Shown here piece after piece: positions 6,760-15,661 of a stretch of DNA of 64,000 nt. The stretch covers positions 434,001-498,000 of the forward strand of contig NZ_MTQN01000009.1 in the NCBI RefSeq assembly GCF_001984195.1, written 5' to 3'. Below the pieces are notes generated by a model that had not been told where the DNA came from, did not search any database, and was given only the letters and a program-made list of their open reading frames with translations. Position 1 is the first letter of the stretch. The number at the start of each line of letters is the position of its first letter. The stretch comes from Kribbella sp. ALI-6-A (GTDB taxonomy: Bacteria > Actinomycetota > Actinomycetes > Propionibacteriales > Kribbellaceae). Position numbers and translations under genes: made by a program.

Positions 6760-8763
6760 ATGACGGCACGCACGTGGCGAAGGGCTCTGCCGTTGCTGGC
6801 GTGTGCCTGGATCACGATGCTGCTGGGCTCCACCCAAGCCGCGGCCGCGGCGGCGATGTCTCCCGAGGACACCGCGGCCCAGGCACTGGCCGAGCGCTAC
6901 GCCCCGGTCGTCAGGTTGCAGGGCGATTCGTCGAACTGCGCGAACGGCGAACAGTTCCAGCCCACCGACGTCGAAGCGGTCCTGGGCGATCAGCAGGTCG
7001 CTCTGCGCGGTCCTTGGCGGCCGCCCGAGCTGGTCAAGCCCCAACCGGAGGGCAAGGATCTCGGCCTCGTCTTCCCCGGTCACTTCCTGGACTTTCCCGG
7101 CGATCCGCTGCGGCCCGGCTGTGCGTACGCCGAGTGGTCGGCCCGCATCAACGCGGTACACCCCGCGACGGTCTACGCCCACGTCGCCGCCGACCCCGCC
7201 TTCCCCGGCCGGCTGTCGCTGGAGTACTGGTTCTTCTACGTCTTCAACGACTACAACAACACCCACGAAGGCGACTGGGAGTCGATCCGGCTCGTCTTCG
7301 ACGCGGCCACTCCGGCGGCGGCGTTGCGAACGACACCGACCGCCGTGGGCTACAGCCAGCACGGAGGCGCCGAGCGGGCGCGCTGGGGGGACGCCAAGCT
7401 GGAGGTCGTCGACGGCACCCATCCGGTCGTCTACCCCGCGGCGGGCTCGCACGCCAACAAGTACGGCCGCCGCCTCTATCTCGGGCGCGGCTCCGAGGGA
7501 CTCGGCTGTGACGACACGACCAGTCCGCGGGCCGAGCTGAGACCCCGGGTCGCCTACGTCCCGATGGCCCGGGCCGACTACCTGCGGCAGTACCCGTGGC
7601 TGGCGTTCGAAGGACGCTGGGGCGAACGGCAACGATCCTTCTTCGACGGGCCCACCGGACCCAACATGAAGTACTCCTGGACCGCGCCCCTCCAGGACGC
7701 CGAGACGACCTGGCGCGACGACAGCACCACGGTGCCGGCCGGCACGTTGCTCGGCCCGAGCAGCACCAACGCCTTCTGTACGGCGGTCGCCACCGGATCC
7801 AATCTCGTCCGGGAAACCCTCGACCGCACCTGGCTGCTCGGTCTCGTCCTCGCCTCGACCGTGGCATTGATCTGGTTCGCCGCCAGTCGCACACGCTGGT
7901 CCGACGCGAATCCCCTGCCCGCCAGGACGCGGCGGGCCTGGGGGCAGACCGTCGTTGCCGCGCTGCGGTTGGTGCGGCAACGACCCGGGTTGTTCGCCCG
8001 CTTCGCCGCCGCGTTCGCCGTCCTCAGCCTGCTGACCGTGGCGCTGGCCGGACTGCAGGTGGCCCGCCGGGACGCCCCGACCGACCTCGGTGCTCCCACC
8101 GAGAACGCCACCGGCTTCTGGGCCTCGCTGACAGCGCTGGCCGTCACGGTCCTCACCATCGCCACGTACGTCGTACTGCTGGCTGCCGTCACCACGACGC
8201 TCGACCAGCTGGACCGGGCCGTGCCGATGACCGCCGAACGCGCGCTGCGCCGGCTGATCCCCCTCTGGAAACCGCTGACGCGGGCCGCGGTGCAGTACTT
8301 CGTCGTGATCGCCGTCCTCACGCTCTTCGTCGCGACGATCCCGCTGGCCGTCTACTACGCGGTCAGCCGTGCGTTCGCCGTACCGATCGTGGTGGCGGAG
8401 CAGTGTTCCGGACGGACGGCGCTCAGCCGCAGCCGCCTGCTGGTGAAGGGCCGCTGGTGGCGAACCGCCGTCCCGCTGGCGATCGTGACCGGGCTCGGCC
8501 TGGCCGTCGGTCCGGTCACCGGCATCACCTTGCTGCTCGGCACGGATCTGCCGCCCGTGCTGGTCAATCTCGTCTCGTCGATGCTCTTCGCACTGGCGAT
8601 GCCGGTCGCCTGTGCCGCGGTCGTGTACCTGTACTTCGACCGCGCCGTACCGGCGCCGGATTCACCTGGACCAGGTGAGCATCCGGGCACGGACCGAACC
8701 TACTCTCGGGAGGGCGGCGGGAGCGTGCGGCACGGCGTGCCACCGGTGCGCTCCGGCTCCTGA
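6760..8763 (+). CDS. Vps62-domain protein fused to a multi-helix membrane domain
   Basis: A 667-residue protein with a signal peptide (MTARTWRRALPLL to about residue 32). The extracytoplasmic part of roughly 330 residues contains the Vps62-type signature: LAERYAPVVRLQGD, LEYWFFYVFNDYNNTHEGDWESIRL, YSQHGGAERARW and VYPAAGSHANKYG. After that comes one membrane helix (about residues 350-372). A C-terminal domain with about five more helices resembles the membrane part of some glycerophosphodiesterases. The bacterial Vps62 domain has no established reaction. The ATG at 6760 was chosen for the signal peptide; an in-frame ATG at 6721 is the alternative. Palindrome site 3 lies inside the last 35 codons. 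Confidence 0.65.
   Translation: MTARTWRRALPLLACAWITMLLGSTQAAAAAAMSPEDTAAQALAERYAPVVRLQGDSSNCANGEQFQPTDVEAVLGDQQVALRGPWRPPELVKPQPEGKDLGLVFPGHFLDFPGDPLRPGCAYAEWSARINAVHPATVYAHVAADPAFPGRLSLEYWFFYVFNDYNNTHEGDWESIRLVFDAATPAAALRTTPTAVGYSQHGGAERARWGDAKLEVVDGTHPVVYPAAGSHANKYGRRLYLGRGSEGLGCDDTTSPRAELRPRVAYVPMARADYLRQYPWLAFEGRWGERQRSFFDGPTGPNMKYSWTAPLQDAETTWRDDSTTVPAGTLLGPSSTNAFCTAVATGSNLVRETLDRTWLLGLVLASTVALIWFAASRTRWSDANPLPARTRRAWGQTVVAALRLVRQRPGLFARFAAAFAVLSLLTVALAGLQVARRDAPTDLGAPTENATGFWASLTALAVTVLTIATYVVLLAAVTTTLDQLDRAVPMTAERALRRLIPLWKPLTRAAVQYFVVIAVLTLFVATIPLAVYYAVSRAFAVPIVVAEQCSGRTALSRSRLLVKGRWWRTAVPLAIVTGLGLAVGPVTGITLLLGTDLPPVLVNLVSSMLFALAMPVACAAVVYLYFDRAVPAPDSPGPGEHPGTDRTYSREGGGSVRHGVPPVRSGS
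8662..8678. promoter_or_regulatory. 17-bp palindrome, site 3
   Basis: TCACCTGGACCAGGTGA, a perfect palindrome around a central A. It overlaps the 3' end of the Vps62-like coding sequence and is centred 110 bp upstream of the protease start. A TACTCT hexamer at 8701-8706 could be its -10, giving a centre-to-start distance of about 43 bp. Confidence 0.65.
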
Positions 8764-8779
8764 GCGAAGGGAGGTCGAG

Positions 8780-9901
8780 ATGGTCGAGCCCGACGGCAAA
8801 CCACCGACCCGTCCGAACCGGTCGCGCGACTTTCGCCGCCTGGTACCGATCCTGGCCGGCGTACTCGTCGGCGCCCTCGTCACCGCGCTGATCTTCGTCG
8901 CCGTCCGGGACGACGGACCCCGCGCCGACCTGTCGTCCGCGGCCGAGGACACCGGTACGGCGATGTGCGCCGCGGTCCCGGTGGCCGACCAGGTGCTCCC
9001 GTCGATCGTCACGATCTCCGCGCGCCGCGGCGCCCAGGCCGGCACGGGGTCGGGACAGATCATCACCGAAGGCGGCTACATCCTCACCAACGACCACGTC
9101 ATCTCGGTCGCCGCCGCGGCCGGTGGCAGCGTGTCGGTCCAGTACAGCGACGGCCGCAGTTCGGCGGCCGTGATCGTCGGCCGTGACCCGAGCACCGACC
9201 TGGCCGTACTGAAGGCGTCCGACGCCGCGAAGGACTACCCGCTGATCGGGGTCGGTTCGTCGGCGACCCTGCGGATCGGCCAACCCGTCGTCGCACTCGG
9301 CGCTCCGCTCGGGCTCGCCAGCACGGTCACCTCCGGCATCGTCAGTGCGCTGGACCGGTACGTGCCCGTACCGGGCGACGGCGTGACCCACCACTTGATC
9401 GGCGCGATCCAGACCGACGCCGCCATCAACCCCGGCAACAGCGGCGGCGCCCTGGTGGACTGCGCCGGACGGCTGGTCGGAGTCAACGCGGCGATCGCCA
9501 CCGTCCCGAACGCCGCCGGTGTCGGCGGTGGCGGAAGCGTCGGTCTGGGGTTCGCGATCCCGGTCGACCTGGCCAAACCGATCGCCGACGAGCTGATCCG
9601 GACCGGGCAGCCGGGACATCCGACCACCGGCCTGCAGGTCCAGGAGATCCCACCCGCCGTCGTCGAGGCGACCGGCGCACCGTCCGGACTCTTCGTGCTC
9701 GCCATCGACCCCACCGGGCCCGCCGCCAAGGCCGGCCTGAAGGCGGGCGACATCATCACCCGGATCGGCGACGAACCGGCGGTCAGCAGCGAGCAGATCG
9801 TCGTCGCGACACTGACTCGTCAGGCCGGCGACACTCTGGAGCTGACGTACTTGCGGGCCGGGCAGTCAGCCACCACCACGCTGACGCTCGCCGCGCCGTA
9901 G
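8780..9901 (+). CDS. Membrane-anchored trypsin-like/PDZ serine protease (HtrA/PepD type)
   Basis: A 373-residue envelope protease. It has one N-terminal membrane helix (about residues 20-42), a trypsin-like domain with the catalytic triad His106 (TNDHV), Asp140 (STDLAVLK) and Ser221 (GNSGGA), and a C-terminal PDZ domain from about residue 285 (LFVLAIDPTGPAAKAGLKAGDIITRIGD). This is the architecture of HtrA/DegP-like quality-control proteases outside the cytoplasmic membrane. The ATG at 8780 is preceded by GGGAGG. It follows the Vps62-like gene by 16 bp, so read-through is possible in addition to its own promoter at palindrome site 3. Confidence 0.85.
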   Translation: MVEPDGKPPTRPNRSRDFRRLVPILAGVLVGALVTALIFVAVRDDGPRADLSSAAEDTGTAMCAAVPVADQVLPSIVTISARRGAQAGTGSGQIITEGGYILTNDHVISVAAAAGGSVSVQYSDGRSSAAVIVGRDPSTDLAVLKASDAAKDYPLIGVGSSATLRIGQPVVALGAPLGLASTVTSGIVSALDRYVPVPGDGVTHHLIGAIQTDAAINPGNSGGALVDCAGRLVGVNAAIATVPNAAGVGGGGSVGLGFAIPVDLAKPIADELIRTGQPGHPTTGLQVQEIPPAVVEATGAPSGLFVLAIDPTGPAAKAGLKAGDIITRIGDEPAVSSEQIVVATLTRQAGDTLELTYLRAGQSATTTLTLAAP

Positions 9902-9925
9902 ACGTCCGACACGGCACCGGACGTC
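9901..9925. terminator. Stem-loop between convergent genes
   Basis: GACGTCCG and CGGACGTC form a perfect 8-bp stem with a 9-nt loop, starting at the last base of the protease stop codon and ending 31 bp before the convergent SLC13 stop. No T-run follows. It is a plausible bidirectional terminator. Confidence 0.5.
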
Positions 9926-9955
9926 ACCCCCGCGAACCGCTCGGCGTCCGCCATC

Positions 9956-11752
9956 TCACAACGGCCAGACCAGCGGCACGATGATCATTGCTGTCAGCAA
10001 CCACCACGACATCACCACCAGGCCGAGCTTCCAGTAGTCGCCGAAGTGGTAGCCGGCCGGACTCATGATCATCATGTTCGCGGGAGTGGACACCGGAGTC
10101 AGCAGTGACGCCGCACCGGCGACGGCGACGAGCATCAGCACCGGCTGGACGGACGTCCCGGTTCCCTCGGCCGCCGCCACCGCGATCGGTGCGACGATCA
10201 GCACGGTCGCGGTGTTGCTGACCACCTGCCCCAGCGCGGCGGTGAGCACGAACAGTGCCAGCAGCAACAGGTACGGCCGGCCCGGCCCGACCGCGTCGAT
10301 GATCTGATCGGCGATCCGGTCCGCGCCACCGCTGGACTGGATCGCGGCCGACAACGGGATCAGCGCACCGATCAGTACGACGATCTGCCAGGAGATGGCG
10401 CGATAAGCCTGGCGCGGCCCGACCACCTTGGTCAGCACCAACGATGTCGCGGCGAGCAGGCCCGCCATCGCCGGCGGCACCGCACCGGTCGCGAGCAGCA
10501 CGACCATGGCGACGAGCACGGCGACGGCGACCGACGCCTTCGGTCCCCAGGGCACCGCTTGGCGCCGGACGAGCTCCGGTGAGTCGACCAGCAGCACGTC
10601 CCGGTCCTTGGTGAGCTCGTCGAGCGCGGGCCAGGGACCGTAGACGACCATCGCGTCACCTTCGGCCAGTTGGGTGTGCTTCGTGCCGCGGTCCTTGCCC
10701 ATCCGCTGGACGGCGATCACGACGAGATCCCGTCCGCGGTGCATGCCGGGAAAGACGGTCTCACCGACGAGCGACGATCGCGGCGGAATCACCACCTCGA
10801 CGACTCCGGCGTCCCGGGTGATCAGGCCGGCGACCGGCGTCGGCACGATGCTGACGGCGAGCAAGGAGTCGGCGGTCAGACTGTCGACCTGTTCGGCCGG
10901 ACCGGACACCACCAGCACGTCCCCGACGTCGATCGCCGCGTCCGCCCGGGCCCGGCCGTTGCTGTCCTGGATCCCGACGATCACCACGTCCGGGTACGGC
11001 GTCAGGTCGACGTCGTACGCCGTCCGGCCCAGCAACGGCGACCGCTCGGGGACCCGCAGCCGGTGGAGGCCGTCGGGCAGGGCGTAGTGGGCCTCGAGGG
11101 TCTGAGCATGGACGGCGAGGTCGGCGGCCGGATGAGCGGGCCGCGCGGCCGGCAGCAGCTTGGGCCCGAGCAGCACCGACAGCGCGATCGTGCCGACGAC
11201 GAGCGGGACACCGACCACGGCGAAGGAGAAGAACGCGAAGGGGCCCGCCCCCGCGTCGGCGGCCGTGTCGGACACGATGATGTTGACCGGCGTACCGGTC
11301 AGCATCAGCAGCGATCCGGCGCTGCCGGCGAAGGTCAGCGGCATCAGCATCCGTGACGGCGGCTGCCCGATCCGTACCGCGAGCATGACCACGAGCGGAA
11401 GCAGCGCCGCGACCGCGCCGTTCAGCGTGATCAGCGCCGACAGGACGGCGGACAGCCCGGTGACGGCGATCAGCAGCCGGCCGCGGGTGGTACCGGCGTA
11501 CCGGACGATCTGCTGCCCTGCCCAGACGGTGACACCGGTGGAGTCGACGCCCTCACTGACCACGAAGAGCGTGGCGATGAAGATCACGACCGGGTCGCCG
11601 AAGCCCGCGAGGACCTCGGTGAAGTCCAGCACCCCGGTCGCCCATAGGGACAGCGCGGTGAGCACCGCGACCAGCTCGACCGGCAGCCGGTTCCACACGA
11701 ACAGCACGACGGTGAGCCCGAGGATGATCAGGCTCACCGTGCCGTCATCCAT
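9956..11752 (-). CDS. SLC13/DASS-type anion permease with RCK_C domains
   Basis: A 598-residue transporter. The N-terminal half has about five helices plus the NGAVAALLPLVV and GTPVNIIVSDTA motifs, typical of SLC13-like (sodium or proton coupled anion) permeases. Residues of about 205-400 form two TrkA-C/RCK_C regulatory domains (RSPLLGRTAYDVDL and RSSLVGETVFPGMHRGRDLVVIAV). The C-terminal half repeats the helical fold with NTATVLIVAPIAVAAA and TPVSTPANMMIMSPAGY. Substrates in the family include dicarboxylates, sulfate and phosphate; here it is unknown. It starts 9 bp after the AbgT stop codon and is the last gene of a pepA-abgT-permease operon. Confidence 0.85.
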   Translation of the reverse strand: MDDGTVSLIILGLTVVLFVWNRLPVELVAVLTALSLWATGVLDFTEVLAGFGDPVVIFIATLFVVSEGVDSTGVTVWAGQQIVRYAGTTRGRLLIAVTGLSAVLSALITLNGAVAALLPLVVMLAVRIGQPPSRMLMPLTFAGSAGSLLMLTGTPVNIIVSDTAADAGAGPFAFFSFAVVGVPLVVGTIALSVLLGPKLLPAARPAHPAADLAVHAQTLEAHYALPDGLHRLRVPERSPLLGRTAYDVDLTPYPDVVIVGIQDSNGRARADAAIDVGDVLVVSGPAEQVDSLTADSLLAVSIVPTPVAGLITRDAGVVEVVIPPRSSLVGETVFPGMHRGRDLVVIAVQRMGKDRGTKHTQLAEGDAMVVYGPWPALDELTKDRDVLLVDSPELVRRQAVPWGPKASVAVAVLVAMVVLLATGAVPPAMAGLLAATSLVLTKVVGPRQAYRAISWQIVVLIGALIPLSAAIQSSGGADRIADQIIDAVGPGRPYLLLLALFVLTAALGQVVSNTATVLIVAPIAVAAAEGTGTSVQPVLMLVAVAGAASLLTPVSTPANMMIMSPAGYHFGDYWKLGLVVMSWWLLTAMIIVPLVWPL

Positions 11753-11761
11753 GGCGCCGCC

Positions 11762-13429
11762 CTAGCCGGAGTGCACCGGGGAGGACGGGCCCCAGGGGAT
11801 CCCGATCAGGTACCACGCCACGTAGAACAGGGTCCAGGCCACCAGGACGATGAACGTGTACGGCAGCATCATCGACACCACCGTGCCCAGGCCGGCCTTC
11901 TTGCGGTACTTCTGGCAGACCAGCACGATGAACGGCAGATAGACCATCAGCGGCGTGATCACGTTCGCCGGACCGTCCCCGACCCGGTACGCCGCGACGA
12001 CGGTCTGCGGCGCGATGCCGAGCCGGTAGAACAGCGGCACGAAGATCGGCGCCAGGATCGCCCACTTCGGGATCACCCCGGGCATGATCAGGTCGATGAC
12101 GAGCACCAGCACGATGAACCCGATCAGCAGCGGCAGCGCGCCGATGTCGGCCCGCTCCAGCAGGTCGGCCAGGCCGGTCGCGGCCAGCGTCGACATGTTG
12201 GTGTAGTTGAAGTAGGCGATGAACTGGGCGATCAGCAGCATCAGGAAGATCAGGCCGCCCAGCCCGTTGAAGGTTTTCACGATCGCGTTGATGACGTTCG
12301 TGCTGCCGGTCAGCGACTTGGCTCCCCGGCCGTAGCCGAGGCCGGCGGCCAGGAACAGCATCGAGATGATGAACAGCAGACTGCTCATGAACGGTGAGGA
12401 CCCGAAGATCTCGCCGGTCTCCGGGTTGCGCAGTGGAGCGTCCGGGATGAAGGTCAGCGCCGAGACGATCGCGAGCGCGACCAGCAGGTAGTAGACCGAG
12501 AACCGCAGCCCGCGCGACTCCAGCGCCAGCTCCTCGTCGGACGGCTGGTGGTCAACCGGAGCGTCGGCCGGCGCCTCGGCCGGGTCGTACTTGCCGAGTC
12601 TGGGTTCGAGCACGCGTTCGGTGATCACGGTCATGATCGCCGCGCAGAAGATCGTCGCGGCGATGCTGAAGTAGAAGTTGTGCGTGACGTTCAGGGTGAC
12701 GTCGGGGGCGACCAGCGCGATCGTCTCGTTGGTCACCTCGGTGATGATGCCGTCGGCCGGAGTGATCAGCACGTTCACGAAGAACGCCGCGCTCACACCG
12801 GCGTACGCCGCGGCGATGCCGGCCAAGGGATGGCGCCCGAGCGAGGCGAACGCGGCCGCGCCGAGCGGGATCAGGACCAGGTAGCCGGCGTCGGAGGCGA
12901 CGCTGGAGATGCCGCCGAGCAGCACGATGATGAACGTGATCGCGCCCTTCGGCGCGACCTTCACCATCTTGCGGATCAGCGCCGCGATCAGGCCCGCCTC
13001 CTCGGCGACCCCGACGCCGATCATCGCGACCAGGATCACCGCCACCACACCGAAGTCGTTGAAGTTCTGCACGGCCGTGGTGAAGATGAACCGGATGCCG
13101 TCGCCGGTGAGCAGGCTCTCGGCGGTGATCGTCTCCTCGTGCACCTCGAAGTCCGGGACGGCCGGCGCCGGCGGCGCGTCGTTGCCGGGCACACTCGTTC
13201 CACCCGGGTACTCCGGAGCGACCTCGACGGTGGCGGGCTCGGCGACCTCGGTGGTCACGCTCGTCCCGGCCCAGGACAGGATCTGGGACGTCACGATGAC
13301 CCCGACGATCAGTCCGAGGAAGATCAGCGCCGGGTGCGGGACCTTGTTGCCGACCCGCTCGATGCCGTCCAGCACCCGCTGCATTCCGCCGGCCTTGACG
13401 GGTTTGTCGCCGACCGTCTTGGCACTCAT
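11762..13429 (-). CDS. AbgT-family transporter
   Basis: A 555-residue polytopic protein of the AbgT family, whose members import p-aminobenzoyl-glutamate or export antifolates. Recognisable features are the N-terminal helix with VPHPALIFLGLIVGVIV, a long periplasmic loop (about residues 58-110), GVAEEAGLIAALIRKMV, SSVASDAGYLVLIPLGAAAF and PANVITPLMVYLPFIVL. Length and topology are normal for the family. The ATG at 13429 overlaps the stop of the aminopeptidase gene (ATGA), showing translational coupling. Coupling to an M17 aminopeptidase suggests that the imported substrate is an aminoacyl or peptide conjugate which is cleaved inside the cell. Confidence 0.9.
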   Translation of the reverse strand: MSAKTVGDKPVKAGGMQRVLDGIERVGNKVPHPALIFLGLIVGVIVTSQILSWAGTSVTTEVAEPATVEVAPEYPGGTSVPGNDAPPAPAVPDFEVHEETITAESLLTGDGIRFIFTTAVQNFNDFGVVAVILVAMIGVGVAEEAGLIAALIRKMVKVAPKGAITFIIVLLGGISSVASDAGYLVLIPLGAAAFASLGRHPLAGIAAAYAGVSAAFFVNVLITPADGIITEVTNETIALVAPDVTLNVTHNFYFSIAATIFCAAIMTVITERVLEPRLGKYDPAEAPADAPVDHQPSDEELALESRGLRFSVYYLLVALAIVSALTFIPDAPLRNPETGEIFGSSPFMSSLLFIISMLFLAAGLGYGRGAKSLTGSTNVINAIVKTFNGLGGLIFLMLLIAQFIAYFNYTNMSTLAATGLADLLERADIGALPLLIGFIVLVLVIDLIMPGVIPKWAILAPIFVPLFYRLGIAPQTVVAAYRVGDGPANVITPLMVYLPFIVLVCQKYRKKAGLGTVVSMMLPYTFIVLVAWTLFYVAWYLIGIPWGPSSPVHSG

Positions 13430-14955
13430 GGCGTCGCCGCCCCGGAGCTGTCCCGCGGACGGGCGAACCGCAGCGCGAACTCGATCAGCAGCCTGGTGCC
13501 GAAGCCGGTGGCGCCCTTGTTCCGCCAGCCCCTCGCCTCCGGCAGCTGCGCCGTACCGGCGATGTCGACGTGCGCCCAGGGCAAGCCGTCGACGAACTCC
13601 TCGAGGAACAGCGCGGCGGTGATCGACCCCGCGTTCACGCCACCCATGTTGGTTATGTCCGCGATCGGCGAGTCGAGCTGCGACCGGTACGACCGGTGCA
13701 GCGGCAGCTCCCAGACGGGTTCGTCCACGGCCTCACCCGCACGCCGCAACTGCTCCACCACCGCGGGGTGGTTGCCCATCACACCGGCGAGTTCGACGCC
13801 GAACGTGCGCAGGCAGGCACCGGTCAGCGTCGCGATGTCGACGATCGCGTCGACCGGCTCCTCGGTCGCCAGCGCCAGTCCGTCGGCCATCACCAGACGC
13901 CCTTCCGCGTCGGTGTTCAGCACCTCGACCGTCGTCCCGTTGCGCATCCGGAGGACGTCGCCGAGCATCATGGCCGAGCCCGACGGCATGTTGTCGGTGC
14001 ACATCAGGTAACCGGTGACCGCGGCCGTGCACCCCAGTGCCCGCAGCGCGGTCATCGAGGCGAGCACTGTCGCCGCGCCGGTCATGTCGTTCTTCATCTG
14101 GGCGTGCGACTCGTCGCTCGGCTTGAGGCTGATGCCGCCGGAGTCGTACATGATGCCCTTGCCGATCAGCGCGATCCGGCCGGTCGGGTTCTCGGGCTGG
14201 TAGCGCAGCCGGACCATCCTGGGCGGTTGCACGCTGCCGCGGTTGACGCCGAGCAGTCCGCCACAGCCCATCGCGATCAGCTGGTCCTTGTCGTAGACCT
14301 CCACCTCCAGCCCGGACGCCGTACCGACCTCCACCGCGATCTCGGCCATCCGTACGGCGGACAGCGTCGCGGCCGGGCAGTTGGCCAGGTCGCGGCCGAG
14401 GCTGCACGCCTGCGCGACGATCCGGCCGCGCTCGACGCCGGCCCGGGCCTGCTCGGCGTCCTCGTCGGAGGCCACGACCAGCAGGGAGTCCAGCGTGGGG
14501 CGGTCGGCGTCCCGGCCGAGGAAGTACCGCCAGCGCGCGAGCAGCACGCCCTCCGTCACGGCCTGGGCGAAGTCCGCGACCGAGATCCCGACGTCGCCCG
14601 ACGGCACCTCGATCGCCAGTCGCCGGTGATAGGGAACGGCCCTGGCGAACTCCGCCGCCAAGTCCCGCACGAGCGTGCCGTCGATCTCCCGGCCGGTGCC
14701 GATCCCGATCGCGACGCGGACCGGTCCGTCGGCCCGGGGCTGCACGAGGGACTGGCCGCGCTGACCGGTGAAGCCGGCTGACGCGAGCGCTGCCGAGTCG
14801 CTCCCGAGTTCGGCGGGGGGCTCCGAGTCGGCGGCGACCGGCACGGCGAGCGCGTCGGTCTCCTGCTCGGCCTGCCGCAGCGAACCGACCCCGACGTGGA
14901 CCCGCCGGCGGGTCGAGGGAATCGGGTCGAAGTCGTCCTTGGTCGTCGTGTGCAC
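13426..14955 (-). CDS. pepA: Leucyl aminopeptidase (M17)
   Basis: A 509-residue cytosolic metallo-aminopeptidase of family M17 that removes N-terminal amino acids. The C-terminal catalytic domain carries the two-metal site: GKGIMYDSGGISLKPS with the catalytic Lys and metal-binding Asp, KNDMTGAATVLA, and the family signature NTDAEGRL. The N-terminal domain is the usual macro-like M17 domain. The GTG at 14955 is preceded by GGAGGAGG. It is the first gene of an operon with AbgT (4-bp overlap) and an SLC13 permease. No regulator gene is adjacent on the same strand. Confidence 0.9.
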   Translation of the reverse strand: MHTTTKDDFDPIPSTRRRVHVGVGSLRQAEQETDALAVPVAADSEPPAELGSDSAALASAGFTGQRGQSLVQPRADGPVRVAIGIGTGREIDGTLVRDLAAEFARAVPYHRRLAIEVPSGDVGISVADFAQAVTEGVLLARWRYFLGRDADRPTLDSLLVVASDEDAEQARAGVERGRIVAQACSLGRDLANCPAATLSAVRMAEIAVEVGTASGLEVEVYDKDQLIAMGCGGLLGVNRGSVQPPRMVRLRYQPENPTGRIALIGKGIMYDSGGISLKPSDESHAQMKNDMTGAATVLASMTALRALGCTAAVTGYLMCTDNMPSGSAMMLGDVLRMRNGTTVEVLNTDAEGRLVMADGLALATEEPVDAIVDIATLTGACLRTFGVELAGVMGNHPAVVEQLRRAGEAVDEPVWELPLHRSYRSQLDSPIADITNMGGVNAGSITAALFLEEFVDGLPWAHVDIAGTAQLPEARGWRNKGATGFGTRLLIEFALRFARPRDSSGAATP

Positions 14956-15033
14956 GAATCCTCCTCCGGCCGGAGCGCGATTGCCGGCACCCCGCCAGGC
15001 ACCGGCCGGGGTACCGGTTCCGCGCGACTGCGA

Positions 15034-15516
15034 TCAGCTCTGCAGAGCCTGGACGAGCTCGTCCTCGCGCTCCTTGGTCAGATTGGTCTGGATGATCGTC
15101 GGGCTGTACGGCTTGAGCGCGTCTACCACGCGGTCCACGGTGGCCGACCGGGCCAGCAGGAACACCGCGGCCTTGCCGTCCTGCAACTGCGCGCCGACCT
15201 GCTTGATCAGGTCGTCGTTGATGCCCACGTCGGTCAGCTTGCCGGCCATCGCACCGGTCGCCGCGCCGACGGCCAGCCCCGCGATCGGGTTCATGAAGAT
15301 CAGCCCGATCACCGTGCCCCACAAGGCGCCGCTGGCCGCGGCCGGACCGGTCAAGCTCATCGTCTGCTCGATCCGGACCTTGCCCTTGGCGTCCTTGTAG
15401 GCGATCGCGGCGTCCTCCCGCTGGAGCAGCTGCTGCTTGGCCAGATCCTCGGTCAGCTGGACGACGCGCTCGGCGTCGTCGCGACTGTCCAGGCCGAGCA
15501 CTACCAGATGGGTCAT
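15034..15516 (-). CDS. DUF1269-like stress protein with glycine-zipper segment
   Basis: A 160-residue protein of the DUF1269 type. The N-terminal strand MTHLVVLGLDSRDDAERVV is followed by an Ala/Gly-rich hydrophobic segment at about residues 55-85 (ASGALWGTVIGLIFMNPIAGLAVGAATGAM), typical of glycine-zipper membrane insertion. The C-terminus has a ferredoxin-like half (GKAAVFLLARSATVDRVVDAL). The family is widespread in actinomycetes, often near stress genes; the function is unknown. The ATG at 15516 has a GGAGGA site 7-8 bp upstream; the ATG at 15531 lacks one. Palindrome site 4 lies about 115 bp upstream. Confidence 0.75.
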   Translation of the reverse strand: MTHLVVLGLDSRDDAERVVQLTEDLAKQQLLQREDAAIAYKDAKGKVRIEQTMSLTGPAAASGALWGTVIGLIFMNPIAGLAVGAATGAMAGKLTDVGINDDLIKQVGAQLQDGKAAVFLLARSATVDRVVDALKPYSPTIIQTNLTKEREDELVQALQS

Positions 15517-15631
15517 GTCGGATTCCTCCATGGCAGGCGCGTCACTCTTGCCGCGCGGACGCCTCATCCCATCAACGGAGTCCGACGCCGGCTTCCTCCG
15601 AACAAGGTGATCCCCCGCCGAACCGGTTCGC

Positions 15632-15648
15632 TCACCCGGTACGGGGGA
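15632..15648. promoter_or_regulatory. 17-bp palindrome, site 4
   Basis: TCACCCGGTACGGGGGA, with 6 of 8 arm positions paired. It lies between the DUF1269-like gene and the 3' end of the LAL regulator. A CACCTT hexamer on the minus strand (15604-15609) would give a start about 43 bp from its centre. A separate perfect palindrome CGAACCGGTTCG lies next to it at 15619-15630. Confidence 0.55.
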
Positions 15649-15661
15649 TGGACCCTGCCGG

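Noticed and set aside
9901..9955. CRISPR, tRNA or mobile-element ends in gaps between genes
   Set aside because: Gaps were checked by eye through the window; no repeat-spacer array, no tRNA-like cloverleaf with TTCGA loop and no transposase gene was found.
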